In this document: piece after piece, positions 14,153 to 27,605 of the stretch | How the letters are laid out: each line of letters begins with the position of its first letter | Numbering within the stretch: position 1 is the stretch's first letter | Origin: Neelides folsomi | Taxonomy: Eukaryota; Arthropoda; Collembola; Neelipleona; Neelidae | Direction of reading: 5' to 3' | Assembly: GCA_034687125.1 (NCBI GenBank) | Contig: JAQGBZ010000053.1 | Span: 186,001 to 250,000 of the forward strand | DNA length: 64,000 bases | Translations under genes and position numbers: made by a program | The notes under the pieces: model-generated | Database searches by the model: none | The model's input: the letters and a program-made list of their open reading frames with translations, nothing else | What the model was told of the DNA's origin: nothing

Positions 14153-17100
14153 TCAGATTTTTTCTTTTGAAGGAATCCAAATTGTTGGACCTTTCTGCTC
14201 TCCAATCAACCATTTAACTTTCTCATAAATTTCTTCAGGTGTTTCTCCTTCAAGTATCCCTACAAATAAATTTAATCATTGATTAAATTACAAGTATAAG
14301 ATAAGAGTGTATAACAATAATAATGAGTATAAGACTTATATTTATAATCAATAGTACTTATAATAATGTTACCAGTAAAATATTCTCCAAACTCCTGTTC
14401 GGTTTTCTGGGCCCGCTCAAAAGTTTTCCGTGCTTGTTCTTCCGTCGTTCTCTTATTCATTTCCCTAGAACAATCCAAAGAAATTAAATTAATTCGTGTA
14501 ATTAACCTCTATGTATAACAATCAATTGATTGATTAAATATTTATAAAGTTGAACATACATAATTGACTCGACCGATTTAGGACGAATGAAAACGGCAAT
14601 TGGATAAAGCTGTGCCGCATGAAGCCTCTTAATTGCATTCCCGCTCACGTCCAAGATACAATGTTTCCCCTGTGATTTAATTTACAAACTCTTATAAATA
14701 GTAATACTTTCAAAATAGTAATCGCAATCTAGAAAATCATGAAGTGTGGTGCTTAGGTAGAATGACTTTCAAAAACATGTTATAATATAATAATTCACCT
14801 TGTCGGCGACGTCTTTAACAGCAGCAAGTGAAGTTCCATACAAATTATCATTGTACTGGCCAGCCTCGATGAAAAGGTGACTTTGAATATCTCGCTCCAT
14901 TTGCTCTCTCGACGACACAAAGTGGTAATCTCGTCCGTCTACTTCATACTCTCGCCTCGGACGTGTCGTATCTTCAATTTAAAAACATTAACAATCACAA
15001 TCACAGAATCTAAAATATTACTATCAATGAAGAACCAACACTAACACTACTATAATATTATTTATTGACATAATGATTAATAAAATAATTAAAATATTAT
15101 TTACGTGGGACACAAGATCCAAACTTGTCAGGAAATTCAGAAATCAAATCATCATTGATTCGATCCTTCATTGGACCTAAAATGATAACCGGTCGGGCAT
15201 AGTTGATCGAAGTTTGTTGAACTCCTTCATATGATAAGACTCCGTCTTCAGCTAAATTTCCACAAACCAAGTTAATCTACCCGATTAATTCTCCAAATTG
15301 AGATAAATGCAAAAAGAAAAAATGATTTTGTATATACAAAAGATTAATGAGAGCGTGAAAGATATAATATTTACATTGATTGTTTTAATGAATAAGAACT
15401 TAAAAAAGAGTAAATATAGTGAGAGGTAATAGAGTAATAACAATTACCGTAGTCTAATCTATCATCCTGCATGTAAACCATGTACGCTATCCCATGAAGA
15501 GGAAAGCAAGAGAGAAAGAGAGAAGTATTCTTCATTAGTCAACACACCCAATACATTGTGCCAAATTGAACATACAGATAGACATACTTATAGGACTACT
15601 TAATAGAAATAATACTAAATTAGAAGTGTAGAGTAAGTTTATATTACCACCCATTCCTATAGTCAATTAACTCCTCTCTTAATCGACAATGAGAATAAAA
15701 TAAAGGGGAGAAAAAGAGACAGAGTGCGAGAAAGTGAGAGGGAGAAAATCAGATTCTTTCCAATATTTTTTCATCTAAATAAGCAGTGCGAAGGGAAAAA
15801 CATAAAAATGAGGGTTTTCTTACGAATGCTACTTGTGTCTCCGTCTCCGCCTTGAATCGTTTCTAAATTTCGAGGGGGCAAATTAAAAATGCTTTTTAAA
15901 ATTCAAAAAAATGGAAATCTTAAAAATAAAAACTACATAAATATACTGCGGGAGAAATTATAATTGTCTCTCAAAATAATATACACTATTAGATAATTAT
16001 TGAGTTATTTGAATGTAAAATGTATTTTTTTAACTTATTCTATCATTCAATTATATATTGTATATAATTAAAGACAATTAATCTAAATCTCTAAATCATC
16101 AATTCAATTCATTTACTAATATTTAGGTTTAAAAAATATTAAATTACGTTCTCCTTCAGATGCATCATCAATGTTCTCTCGACTCTTCATAAAGGGAAAC
16201 TTTCTCGTGAATGAGAAATTTTTCTTTTTTCGTTCAAGAGTTGACATCTGTAAAAAATTATACATTATAACATTAAATAAACGAAAACTGTTCAACTAAC
16301 AATAAGTAAGCAGTTATTACAGTAAATTCAAATAACCTTATTTTCTTGGGTAGGAGATTTTCCTTGGAATTTGACTGATCTATCTCGAGCTTTTTGCTTT
16401 CTCTCCCACCGTTTCTTTGATGGAATGATGCCCATACCTTCTTCTTGTCCTGATGGCAATATTCTTTTAGCCTGTAAAATAAATTACTAAAATTAAACCA
16501 TCCTATTCAAAAATAACAGCAACAAAGTAATTTTGATCTAATGAAAATGACATTTTAGTATAATAATTTTCCAATATTAATTTAATTTAAATGACTTTTT
16601 ACCTGCCACCACTCATCGTCACAAGCATTAGTGACATGGAGGATGTCACCAAATTTAAAAAGAAGTCCTCTTGATGGCAAATTATCATCCTTTGTTGGAT
16701 CGAAGTCGTTGAGTGCTCTCACAAACAACGTCCTCTTCTGACTCGTTCTCATCAAACTTCCAGAGAGAACATTCTGTTTCATATCTTGAATCTTGGCTTC
16801 AAATCTATTATACTCATCAGCTCTATGCACCACTACGAGAGTCACATTTTGTCCTGCATTTTTGAGTGCATGAGCGGCCTCTTCGTGATTTGCAAAAGTA
16901 ATGTCAACTCCATTGACAGACAAAACTTGATCTCCTCTCTTGAGCCGTCCAGAAGAATCCGCAGGCCCGCCAGCCAAAATGAAGGAAATGAAGATTCCTT
17001 CTGAATCTTCTCCTCCGACAATGTTAAAACCAAGGCCACTTTGCCCTTTAGAAAGAGTAACAGTTCTCCTTTCCTCCTCAGGTTCCATCAAGGATCGTCC

Positions 17101-20100
17101 TCGACTCGAAACAGGTATAGGAGTTGAATCTTCCACTTCCACAACCCTTTCTTGTTTCACAATTGGAGATTTTGGGGGGTCATAGGTTGAGATTGGAATT
17201 GATGTAGGTGGCGGCGGCGTCCTAGCCTCAAACATTGGAGTCGAAATGGGAGATGAAGGAACGTGAAGAGGGTCGGGTTTCTGAACGAGAAGGATGACAC
17301 GGTTCTCCGTTGCTTTTAGTGTCGCGACGGCTTCTTCATGAGTCACGTTTTCTAAATTATTCTCACCGGTCTAAATTAATTAAAATTTTATTAGAATTTG
17401 GATAAATGAAATTAAAATTCTGTTGAATAAATTATTTCTTTGATGTTAAATACAAAGATTAAATTACCGGAGTGTTTCGAACAGCTACGAGTTTATCACC
17501 GACAGCGAGTCTCCCATCAGCATACGCTGCTCCGCCCTCCGAAATTTTGGTGATGTAAATACCATTGTCTCCTGGAATGTGCTGATTTCCAATTCCTCCA
17601 GCGATGGAGAAACCAAGCCCTTTGTTCCCCTTCAAAAGTTCGAGTTCCAAACAGCGCGGACCCAAACAACTTCCTCCTCTCCTTCTCACATACTAAAAAA
17701 TGCAAAAACATTTTTAATTGCTCCATCTTCTCCATCAATATACGTAATTAATTCCTAAACAAGCTTTTCCCATTATCTCATTAATATCATAAAAATAAAA
17801 ATGTCAATTTTATTGATTGGAATCCAAATGCAGTTTGTTGGCAAATAAATCAACTAACAACTGGCAATTTAATTCAACATTCCCGAGCACTTGAGAATTG
17901 AAGAGGAACTTGCAATAATTTGAACAATGTATTCAAGAGTCCACAGTGTCAAAAGAGCGGATGTGAAAATGAATTAAATAGAATTATTGGAAGAATTGAA
18001 TGTCTCCGTTCCAGTAGGTTAGTTCGTGAATGAGGGCGGTGATATTCCTTACCAAGCGAACTGTATTTCCGGCCCTCTTGAGAGCATCGACTGCCGTCGC
18101 ATGGGGAACGTCGACGACCCCCGTGTTGTTAACTCTCATGATGACATCTCCTATGCGGAGACGGCCGTCCATCGCAGCCGCACCTCCTACATTCAAATGG
18201 ATTATCTTAACTTGGTCTCCACACGGGATTTCCCCCTCAACTCCTTCCTTCCTCATATGGAGCACGGAGGAAATCTTAGCACGAAAGATTGTGTCTCGTT
18301 TTAAAATATTATTTCGCAACTCTGCTTTTTCACCTTTAAAATCAATAATGTAGGTGAAAGAGATTATGCGACCTAAATCGCCTTTAGAATGACTATCGAT
18401 CCATGCTATTGAAAAGTTTAATTCTATACACTAATACGTAAAATACTATCAATGCTTATAAGACCAAATATCAACTGAACCCCTTTGTGGTAGATAATAG
18501 CGAATAAATTATAATTTTTGTTACAGAACCAACAAAAAATATTTCTTTTATATTTTTATAATCCAGCAATAAGGAAAGATTTGCAAATTTTGTATATGTG
18601 GGTTTGCAATTTAAAAAGGGGTATCTAAAAAAGTAAATTTATTTTCAGTTACTAACTATTTGAATTTTACTAAAGTTATATTTTTATTAAATACTATGAT
18701 AGTACAGCAATTTAATGATGTGTTTAAACCAATTATGATCAATTTGCCAATCTTTTAGAACATATAAACTGCGTATTTATAGGGTTTACATTTATCTTTA
18801 ACCCTATGTACTCATTAAACGTTGAATAACCATTTGATTAGTTGAATAGTTGAATATTTAACATGTATTAAAAAGGATGAGAATAGAAAATAAAAGATGT
18901 GAAAATTGAAATTTTTCTCATCAAAGAGCATCGCATTTTGTAATTTGTGCACATCCGCAATTAACTCATTAAGTCCATATTTGGTTTAGTATCCGAATAA
19001 CAACTATTAATTAAATTTTTCTAAATTTCAATGTAACGATTTAAAAGTTTGAGATACCCCATTTTAAATTGCAAACCCACATATGAGTATTCAAAGTCTA
19101 TAAAAAAATTTTTAGGTTCCATTTGCTTTAAACATTAAATCCCAATCTTAAAAGTCTTTCGTGACTTGATAAATAAAATGTTCAACAAGGAAGTAAGAAG
19201 GAGTTGCAAATAAACGCTAATTAAAAAAACAATGCTTTACCTCCAATGAGCTTCGTGATGTAAATACTTGGATCATCGTCAACATGGGGCGTATCCGTCC
19301 CTCCAGCAATTGAAAACCCCAAGCCTGACGATGACTTCTCAAGAATGATCTCTTCATAGACCCAATCCTCAACTCCGCCATTTGTATGGAACTCAACAGG
19401 CTTCGACTCTTGGTATGGCGAAAATGCGTTGCCACCACCCTCAATGTCAAATCTCCAGTCTCCTCCGCTCGTGTTCTTGACGTTCTAGTTATAAAATTAA
19501 AATTCAATTATTAATTAATTGACGAAAACTTTACAGGACAATAATTTCGTTTGTAGTGTCTTATTTTTTATACAATTATCACTCCATTCCATATCACTTT
19601 CATAAATTGAAACACAAATAAAATACCATTTGTGGGTTACACCCTGATAACAACAAGGAATACTCTAAAGAAATCCCCTTCGTAATTTCCCCACCCAAAA
19701 TGAAATCAATTATTATTCAAAATGGTATAATTGAAAATGAAAAGACCTCAAAGGGATCCGCTAAGTACACGACGGAAATGGAATAAACGTCAACTTTCTT
19801 CGCGAACCTCACCGACTTTTTCTTATTAGTGTTGTCCAAACAAGGGAGGGCTTGTCCTTTCAAACTTCTTAGACACGTGGAACACATTGAGTGAAGGGAG
19901 GAAGCGGCGTCTTTGGGTGCTGCTTCCTCCTTCACAGCTCCTACCACTTTGTCTCACATTTAATTCCTCCCTTTACCTCCCTCCTTCTGAGGAGGACTGG
20001 ACAGGAAGAAGAGACAAAAGGATCAATACACCTCAATTGATTATCCCCCTTCTTGCATAATTTAATTACAAATGCATGAGCTCCGACTCACATGGACTCA

Positions 20101-23100
20101 AGCGGAAAAACAAAACTCGGCCTTAAACCCATTCCTCTCTTTCTTACTACTACATCAACTCACAATCATTTTAATTTTAGTACACATGTAAAGGCCAAAC
20201 ACAGTTCAATCTACGCCACAAACTTTTCTGACCAGAGTAAAAGTAATAAATAATCCTCTTATTTATTTATCCTTAAATTACGAGTACTTGTTGGATTATA
20301 TTCCCTTTGAGAAAAAACTCTCTCAAGTTGGTAAACAATGATGAGACGAAATTTTTCCCCTTCATGGACCCATGCACTAAAAAGTACTTTACGAGAAATG
20401 TCATTCGACTCACCAGCTATCTCCACTTGACACGCCACGAAACAAGGTTTATGTAAACGATCAACACAACATACAATAAACTTCACGGATTATTATATTG
20501 ACTCAAAACTGTCAAAACCTGCATTAATTAATGAGAACTTAAGGTCATTTATTTTAACAATTAAGAAAATAAGATAAAACCAACCTAACAATGTTCTTAC
20601 ATGCGAAATCGTAAAATTTTATAGAAGAAATAAAGCTCATTTACATAATATCTATCTGTGTTGGTGTATTTGTAAAAGTTACATTGTATGTACATTGTAT
20701 TTGTACAATTTTAAACATCTTACAATAAGTATAATTCCCTATAATAAAATTGCTTATTTCACCTATTATTGTATACCTTTATGCTCGAATTAATTTAATA
20801 AAAAATATGCATCAAAGTGAAAATTCAATTCTCAAAAAATTACGTATCCATTGAGTTATATGATGCCTAACAATGATGAAGTTGTTAATCGAGTGGGAGG
20901 AACAATGTAAATAACCTTCGTATCTCTCGCCCAAATCAATCCCGGTTCAATTGCCAAGTCAAATAGACGGATCAAATGGTTCATTCACAGAGCAAACATT
21001 TTAGGGCAAATTGAAGTCCTATTTTCGTCCTAAATGTTTACCTTTTCCTCTGAGAAAGTGATTGAGGGTGAGACGATCGGGGGTGATTGATGGAAAAGAC
21101 GGGTGGGTTATTGGACAAACTCCAACGAAACATAAAAATACTCAAGAAGAAACTTCTTCAACTTCCCTAAGATCCTTCCATTATTTCTCATGTAGCCCAC
21201 TTATATTTAGAGAGAGATCAATTGATTTGTAAAAGAGATTGATAAGTGGGAGAGAGTGAGAAATAAAATCATTTACACTTTTACGCTGTAAATGTTTCAC
21301 TTTAGATTTCCGCCTTTGTGGCGGTGAGCCAGGAGAAAAATATTCACACATTCAACCTCTAAGAATTATAACTCAATTCTCAAGAGCAAAAATGTGAAAT
21401 GGGGAAAGTAATATGGATATGTGGAATGACTTTTCTATTTGTTTAGGTTCCAATTACCTTCGGACTCTTTCCGTTCGTAGTCGCTTGCTGCTGTTGTCCC
21501 GATTGGCTCGTATTGATGAACGGAGACCTTTGGGGCGCAACGACGTCTTCCATAACTTTATTATCCCCTTCATCAACATACGCCTTCTGGAAATGAGAAT
21601 TCAGATTTAGAGGAATTGAGCATGATCATGTTCTATCAATAAACAAAATTCCATGAAACTTATTTTTAAGCTTTAACTAAATTCTCTAATACAGTATACC
21701 TAAATGGAATTTATGATGACTAACTTTATATTTTAATCAAGATGCTCAAGAATCGTAAAATATATGTTACAGATCATAAGTTATATAAATATATTTAACT
21801 AGCCTTTATATAAATAATGTTGCAATCTTGGCATAATAAATTACACATGTGAGATTTGAGAGGTACTACATATCCATATCGTCCTTGAAAACATTTAATA
21901 TGAATTAATTGCATTCAGGACACTTAATAAATCTCAAGTATAGTTTAATGAACTATTAAAAACTGCTTATTTTTATATAACGACTTTAATCGTGTTTGAA
22001 GTTGAAAATTTACGATAAACTTAAAATGACTCGTATGTCTCTTTAAAAGTGCAGCAGAAGTAATTTAAGAACGAGCCCAAGTTGCAGAAAACTATTAAAG
22101 TAGTCTAAACCAGTCTCAACTAAACTTTGAAATAATTTCAAAAGTTTTGACTTTTTCGCATTTAAAGCCAAACTTTACGAGGCATTTCGTAAAAAAAGGT
22201 TGGGGAAAAGTTTTATAAATTGGCCACATTGAAAATGATTCGAATATTTGGGAACGTCAATAGGCGGTTCGAATGTGAAAAGTAAAAAAGAAGAAAAGCG
22301 AACAGATAAAGCGGCCGGAAGTGAGGTGTGAGACGGGAACCGCACAGGAGGTCCAGGCAAGTCGTCAGTCGAGGCGGAAAATCTGTTAGCCGCTAAATTT
22401 TTGAGAGCCAAGCGCTGTTCTTCCCTTTCTCGCTTCCGCCTTTTATTCCTCACTGTCGGGACAGAATTGACGTACGAGGAGAATCTCTGGCCTGAGTGCC
22501 TTACGATCGAGACCCAGTCGATCATCGCGTCCCTACCAAACTGTCTCGAGAAGTCGATGAAGTCGAAAGAAGAAGTCAACTTTTGGATATTTATAGAACT
22601 GGGCCAAGAACGACCTAACCCAAGTCCACGGGTTCAAATTTTTAACGGGGCACACGGGGAAGTTCTTCAATAAATCTCTGTTTGGATCTCAGAGAACGTC
22701 CCGGGCTTCTCTCCCTTTTATACCCCGTCCCAGTTCACATAGGACCATTCTTCTCAGCCAAGATTTGGAAATTGGGAAAAATTATGCATGTGTGCTAATA
22801 AGCTCAGCCTTCTCTCCATTCTTTTTTGACTATATCCCTTGGCAAAAAAACTATTGCGTTTAGCTACATCACCAACAAAGACATATTCTGTACATATGAA
22901 ACTCCAAGTAAATTATACTGATAGTAGGTAATATTATTAGATCCTATGGAATAAATATCTGGCTCAGAAGAATCTCTTATTTTACTTTTTTTCCTCTTTA
23001 ATTTGGAAGTATAGCTAGAAGGAAGAACGAAGCATAAAAATAGGGTTTTTAGTGATATAAAATCCAAGCTAACCTGTGGTGGGTTGTTGAGGAGCGTGAT

Positions 23101-24707
23101 GCCAGACTCGGATCCCTCCCACTTCGTCGCAATCCGAATCGTCTCCACGGTTTTCTCTTGAACTGACTTGCTGTCGTCCAGTAATGTCAGTTCGTAGAAC
23201 TCTTGAATGTCTGCGTTTACCATTGCCATACATTAGATTTAGTCATTAGACTATTTCAACAACAACTAAAAACATGACTCAAATTACCATAATACACTCC
23301 ATTGCCCACTTACGAAGTATACACATAATAAGAAATGTGATCTCATCCAAAGGGAAGGACTCAGGAATGAGAAAAAGGAGAAGCTCATCCCGTTTCATTA
23401 CGATCCTTAAATTGACTTGTTCATATTTTGCATGCATCTTATAATACATAGGACATTCCATTAGTTTAAGCCGACAGAGGAAAGAACCTCCCTGAACATG
23501 CTTTCTTTTTATGAGCTTCCCTTTTTTTATTACCCCGTCACTCAATCCATATCGAGTTGCTTTGGACTGTCAACTATATAAAAATAAGCTATTATGACTC
23601 CCCTTTTCTTTTCATGATCCTTTTTAGATCCCGTGTCAACTTTGATGACTCCCTCAGTTTCATAAAAGTGTCGTAGTAGGCATATTTGTAATGGATGGGG
23701 ATCTCTGCTCTGATTTGTTAATTCTATCCAAACTTATGTTAACCCATTTAGTGTCGTAAAATTGATGGGAAATTACCATGAATAACAAATATCCCAGGAG
23801 TCATCATTCATATTGGGGCGTGAATAAAGGGTTTAAAAGCTTACAAACATTATAATACTAAATTCAGTCTTTGGTTAAGGAAAAATTTTTATAATGTTGA
23901 GAAACGTTAAAAAACAATTAACTAATGGTAAATGACAAATATTTAAATTGTTTCATCTGCAAATAAACTAAACTCTTTAGAGGGAGAGAGAGAGAGAATA
24001 AAACGTGGAATGGAATTTTTAAGTTGTAATGCAATTTTCATTTTTAACAAAATTCGGGGAATCTCGTAAATTCTTCTTCAGAGTTTAAAAAAACAATTGA
24101 GTTTACAAGAAAAGGAAGAATTCCTGCAATCCAGGATTCGTTTCAAGCGAGTGAGCTTGACGGAGACATGTTTTGAGAAGGAATGAACTCCTGAGTGTGT
24201 TTTCCTTCCCTGAGAACGTGAGTGGGAAATTGGGAGAACCTCAATTGGCAATTAGAGTGGAGAAGAATGTAAAGAATTCGGATGCTGACCGAGAAGTGCT
24301 TGGAAAAGCCTCGACTTGAATATCCGGATGACCCGCTCGATGGCGAGCCTCAATTGCTTGTCTTGAGGTCTAGTAAGCTTCGAGTGGTAATCTTCAAGGA
24401 GTTCCAACGCCCGGTGAGCCTCTGAAAATATTTATATTCAACGTCATGAACCAAATTTACATCTTTCTCTTATCAAACTATTGAATCCCTTTGCTAACAA
24501 AACAAAATTCTTCAATGTAACCCACCATCGTGCACTTTGTTATATTTATTACATGAGGTGTAAATGAATATTCATTTTTTATAGTTTGAAATTTACAATT
24601 TGCACGATCGTGGAGCCGACAACTTCAATTTAAATATAAATAGTTTATAAGCATTATAAGGAATGTTAAATTATAAACAGATGTTTACCTTGCTTCCGCA
24701 CAGGCAT
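14153..24707 (-). CDS. DLG1: Discs large MAGUK scaffold (L27-PDZ-PDZ-PDZ-SH3-HOOK-GK)
   Basis: Scaffold of septate and synaptic junctions and of cell polarity complexes. Seventeen exons (high to low): 24707-24689, 24421-24290, 23210-23074, 21586-21458, 19484-19241, 18186-18053, 17692-17468, 17370-16603, 16471-16337, 16247-16148, 15862-15824, 15486-15448, 15251-15105, 14971-14799, 14669-14560, 14464-14373 and 14259-14153; 909 aa. L27 is at 1-66 ([38 protein letters not shown]). PDZ1 is about 181-266 ([12 protein letters not shown]), PDZ2 about 279-366 ([20 protein letters not shown]), PDZ3 about 442-525 ([20 protein letters not shown]) and SH3 about 553-615. The HOOK region is basic ([20 protein letters not shown]). 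GK runs from about 717 to the end ([63 protein letters not shown]) and, as in other MAGUKs, lacks the P-loop lysine, so it should be non-catalytic. Possible alternative exons are listed separately. Confidence 0.97.
18594..19084. mobile_element. MITE-like element in a Dlg intron
   Basis: Terminal inverted repeats of 33 bp (18594-18626 and 19052-19084) match at 32 of 33 positions and start ATATGTGGGTTTGCAATT. The 491-bp unit has no coding capacity and sits inside the intron that splits PDZ1 (18187-19240), leaving both splice sites intact. A target-site duplication is not clear. Autonomous family unknown. Confidence 0.75.
19747..19887 (-). CDS. Candidate alternative first exon of the Dlg gene
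   Basis: An open frame from ATG at 19887 to a possible donor at 19746 (GAG then GTCTTT) is 141 nt long and joins in phase 0 to the PDZ1 exon at 19484. It would replace the L27 domain with 47 residues starting MCSTCLRS, with cysteines at positions 2 and 5, and containing [10 protein letters not shown]. It is more GC-rich than the surrounding intron and has an in-frame stop upstream, as expected of a first exon. Other animals make DLG isoforms without L27, and PSD-95 begins with two palmitoylated cysteines. The donor is weak, so this is inference from phase, composition and position. Confidence 0.4.
22505..22525 (-). CDS. Candidate short alternative start exon of the Dlg gene
   Basis: Within a locally GC-rich open stretch (about 22240-22760), ATG at 22525 encodes MIDWVSI and is followed at 22504 by a strong donor (GTAAGG). 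The junction is phase 0 and would join in frame to the exon at 21586. The open frame also extends 5' of this ATG and beyond the donor, so the exon could be longer. No protein similarity was recognised. Low confidence. Confidence 0.22.
23984..23997. repeat. Short GA microsatellite
   Basis: Seven GA units in a Dlg intron; probably simple-sequence drift. Confidence 0.7.
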
Positions 24708-27605
24708 TTTAATTTCCAGCGATCTCGTAATTTTGAAGCCGTTAGAATTTAAAAAGTCCTCACAGGGAAAAAGATTCGCTTCGACTGAGCGATCCTGCTC
24801 AAATTTCTCCACTCTTACGAACTGCGACTAATTTCTCCAGAGACTCCCCCTACAACAAAGGAAACATTACATCATTTTTCTTCCTATAATATTAATTTTT
24901 AATTTTTTAACGATCCTTCTCCTTTATCCTCCACAACTAATTCAAAACTTTCATCTCCTTCAAACTTTTCACAAAGAAGAAAGAAAATCATTAATGATAT
25001 GAAAAACACATGAATGAACATGCCCAATACCCTCCATATACTTACAGCATACTCCCATTCGTTCGTTTTTAAGACGGAGAATTTTGAGATTATATCATCG
25101 TTGAGACGCAGACAAAGGTTTAGAATGCATAGGGCACATTTTCTCTTTGAAATATTTATTTCCTCTGCTGCTCGTGGATGTAAAAGCGGGAGACCGCGTT
25201 AATAATTCTCGGAAGAACACTTTTTTGGCAAATGGCTATGGTTTAGAGTTCCTTTTCTCCGCTTCAACACTCTTTAGAGAATATGGAATTGAAAGGCGAG
25301 CTCGGAGGAGCAGTTGAGAACAACCTCAGCTCACACAACCTTTCAACCAATTTTGAATGAATGGAATGAATCAATGCATGATCCGAATTTTAATCACACG
25401 ACTCAAAGGGTTGGGGCTCAAATAAAACTCTCATTCATATCCCACATCAATTGAATCTTAAATTGAAGTGTAGCTAAATAATTTCTACTCCACATATACT
25501 CAACACCAACGTCAGAGTTTCTCCCTTAAATATAATAATAATAATAATAACAATTTTCATCTCATAAATGAAGCATTGCCATTGGAATGCAATCCAAATG
25601 GGAATAAAATATCCAAGTCATATGTTGAAAAGGCATGATGTTAAAATGCTTTATCAATAATAACAGCCCTGAATAATGTATTCATTGGAATATTTATGCC
25701 TCTATGAGCCTCGTTTATTTTGGCATATAAGAATATATTGAGGGTTTTATTCGCCAAACAGCTCCAGTTGCTCCACCGTAAGCGAATGGGAATTTGGCGG
25801 AATAAAAGGAAAATTAATCCTGTGTTATTTAAGGAGCTAATTTGAGCGAGACTGCATGAGATCAATAAGAGTGAAAAAGGGAAGTAGTGCGGAGAGTAAT
25901 CATCCTAATTACGCCTCCTTAACGATCATTACTCACTCCCTTCATCTATCATTAGTAAGTCGTAAGAGAATGGAGGAGATTATGGATGGACCACATCCGC
26001 TCCTATTTGTTCAGTTTCTTCTCTCATAAGCTCATAATGAACGGAGCTGAAGATGAGCCCCATCAGAGGGAATTGTGCAAATAGTCTCATTGTGCAATAT
26101 TTGAATTCCTCTTATCTCCTCCACACAACGAGAGAACAATCAGTTATCTCATCTCTCCTCATTCATCCTGACGGAGTGCATGCATTCTTTGCTTGAAAAA
26201 ACTCTCCCTTTTAGCACACAGAGATTGATTAAACAGAGATACATGATCCGCTTTCTCAAACACATGGGATAGAACGAAGATGTGCACTTGCCTCTAATCT
26301 CGTAGCGCATTTCGTCCCCTCATTGGAAAATGAAATAAATCGATATTAGGCTAAAAGATTTTAAATACAATCTCATTTTGTACAACTTCCTACAAAATAG
26401 ACTTTGCTTTACTATACATCTCTTTTTACAATTTCGTTAAACTTTAGCTAAAATTGTTAGGAATCTCAAAAATTAATAAATCTCATTGTTTTGAAACTTT
26501 TCTGAATTTATTCACTCAACATTTAAAAAAACGAATTGTAACTTTTTCCCAAATAGGCAGCCGAACAATGAACATAAATTGATGAAAGATGAAACGGTTT
26601 TTCCGATTTTTTCCAATCTTACCCAGATGACCCAAATACGATCCAACCTCAGGAATTTAAATTCCAATCGTGCGTAGAAAAGTAAATTGACTCGAACCCA
26701 ACGGGAGAAATATTTAAATATATAGCTCTTTAATTAGTTAAAAAAACAACGAGTTGAGTCAACCCTGACTCACTCACTGAAGTGACAATAAATAAACCAG
26801 TGCCAATAAACTGGTGACGATTCCTGAACCTACGCAATAATTCCCATCTATGGACAAGAAAACAGAGGAGAAAAAGAGTCTAAATAAGGAATGTAGGTTA
26901 ACGTCTCTACAATGAATAAAAGGGGTCTTCACACTCCCAGATTCACCCATCACAATCCTAGTTGAACCCGATGGCTCCAAAGAAAATAAACATTTAAAGT
27001 AGGAGGTTGAACTCACCCAACAACGGCCAGGAACAATTCCAAATTATCAGGTGTTTATGAAGAATAGGTGCAGTGAGGGTGGGTCAATTGTTTACAGGAT
27101 GGTCGAGGTCGGAGACCGGGGCGGGAGACGAATGTCAAAGTGTTGTCACTCCCTTTGGCAGGTTTCTCTCTCTCTCGGTTCATTCCATTCCCCCCACTTC
27201 CTCTTCTTCCAATACAGGGAGTTGCAATGGCAGACAAGCCCCTTTTGCCTGCACCTCTTCGGCACCCCACAGGCACACTACATTCCCTCATATAGACCAC
27301 GTGAACACAAAACCCGCAATTTTCAAACACCACCCTGTTTATATTCTCATTTTCAATTTCAAGAGAAAATCGTTTTCACTTTGCTTACTCTCTTTTTACT
27401 TTCTAATTAAAGAAGAAATAGGATCTAAAATTTAAAATTCCCATTTGTAATTAATGATATTTACTACAAGAGTAAAGATTAAGAGTAGATTTAATCATTT
27501 AAGATGATCATTTAAAGTTTTTTGTAATATAGTTAAAGTAAAGTATTTACAGATACTTATATTTATTAAAGTTGTTGAGAGTTGAGAGAAGTCAAGACTG
27601 CTAAA
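24708..27605. other. Divergent intergenic region (DLG and a membrane-protein gene)
   Basis: 2.9 kb between two divergent start codons, holding the Dlg 5' UTR and promoter and the promoter of the gene at 27606. A short TAA microsatellite lies at 25531-25550. A more GC-rich block at about 27050-27330 could be promoter or 5' UTR. The open frames in it overlap on both strands and resemble nothing I know. Confidence 0.4.
25531..25550. repeat. Short TAA microsatellite
   Basis: About six to seven ATA/TAA units in the intergenic region upstream of Dlg. Confidence 0.6.

Noticed and set aside
22175-22579. 134-codon minus-strand frame taken as a whole gene
   Set aside because: The only ATG is internal, the C-terminal half reads like intron, and a strong donor interrupts it; kept only as a candidate short exon.
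23279-23545. 88-codon minus-strand frame in a Dlg intron
   Set aside because: No splice sites in phase with Dlg exons and no recognisable motif.
27051-27435. Overlapping frames of about 90-120 codons on both strands
   Set aside because: No family resemblance, no splice context and mutual overlap; best read as GC-richer upstream DNA.
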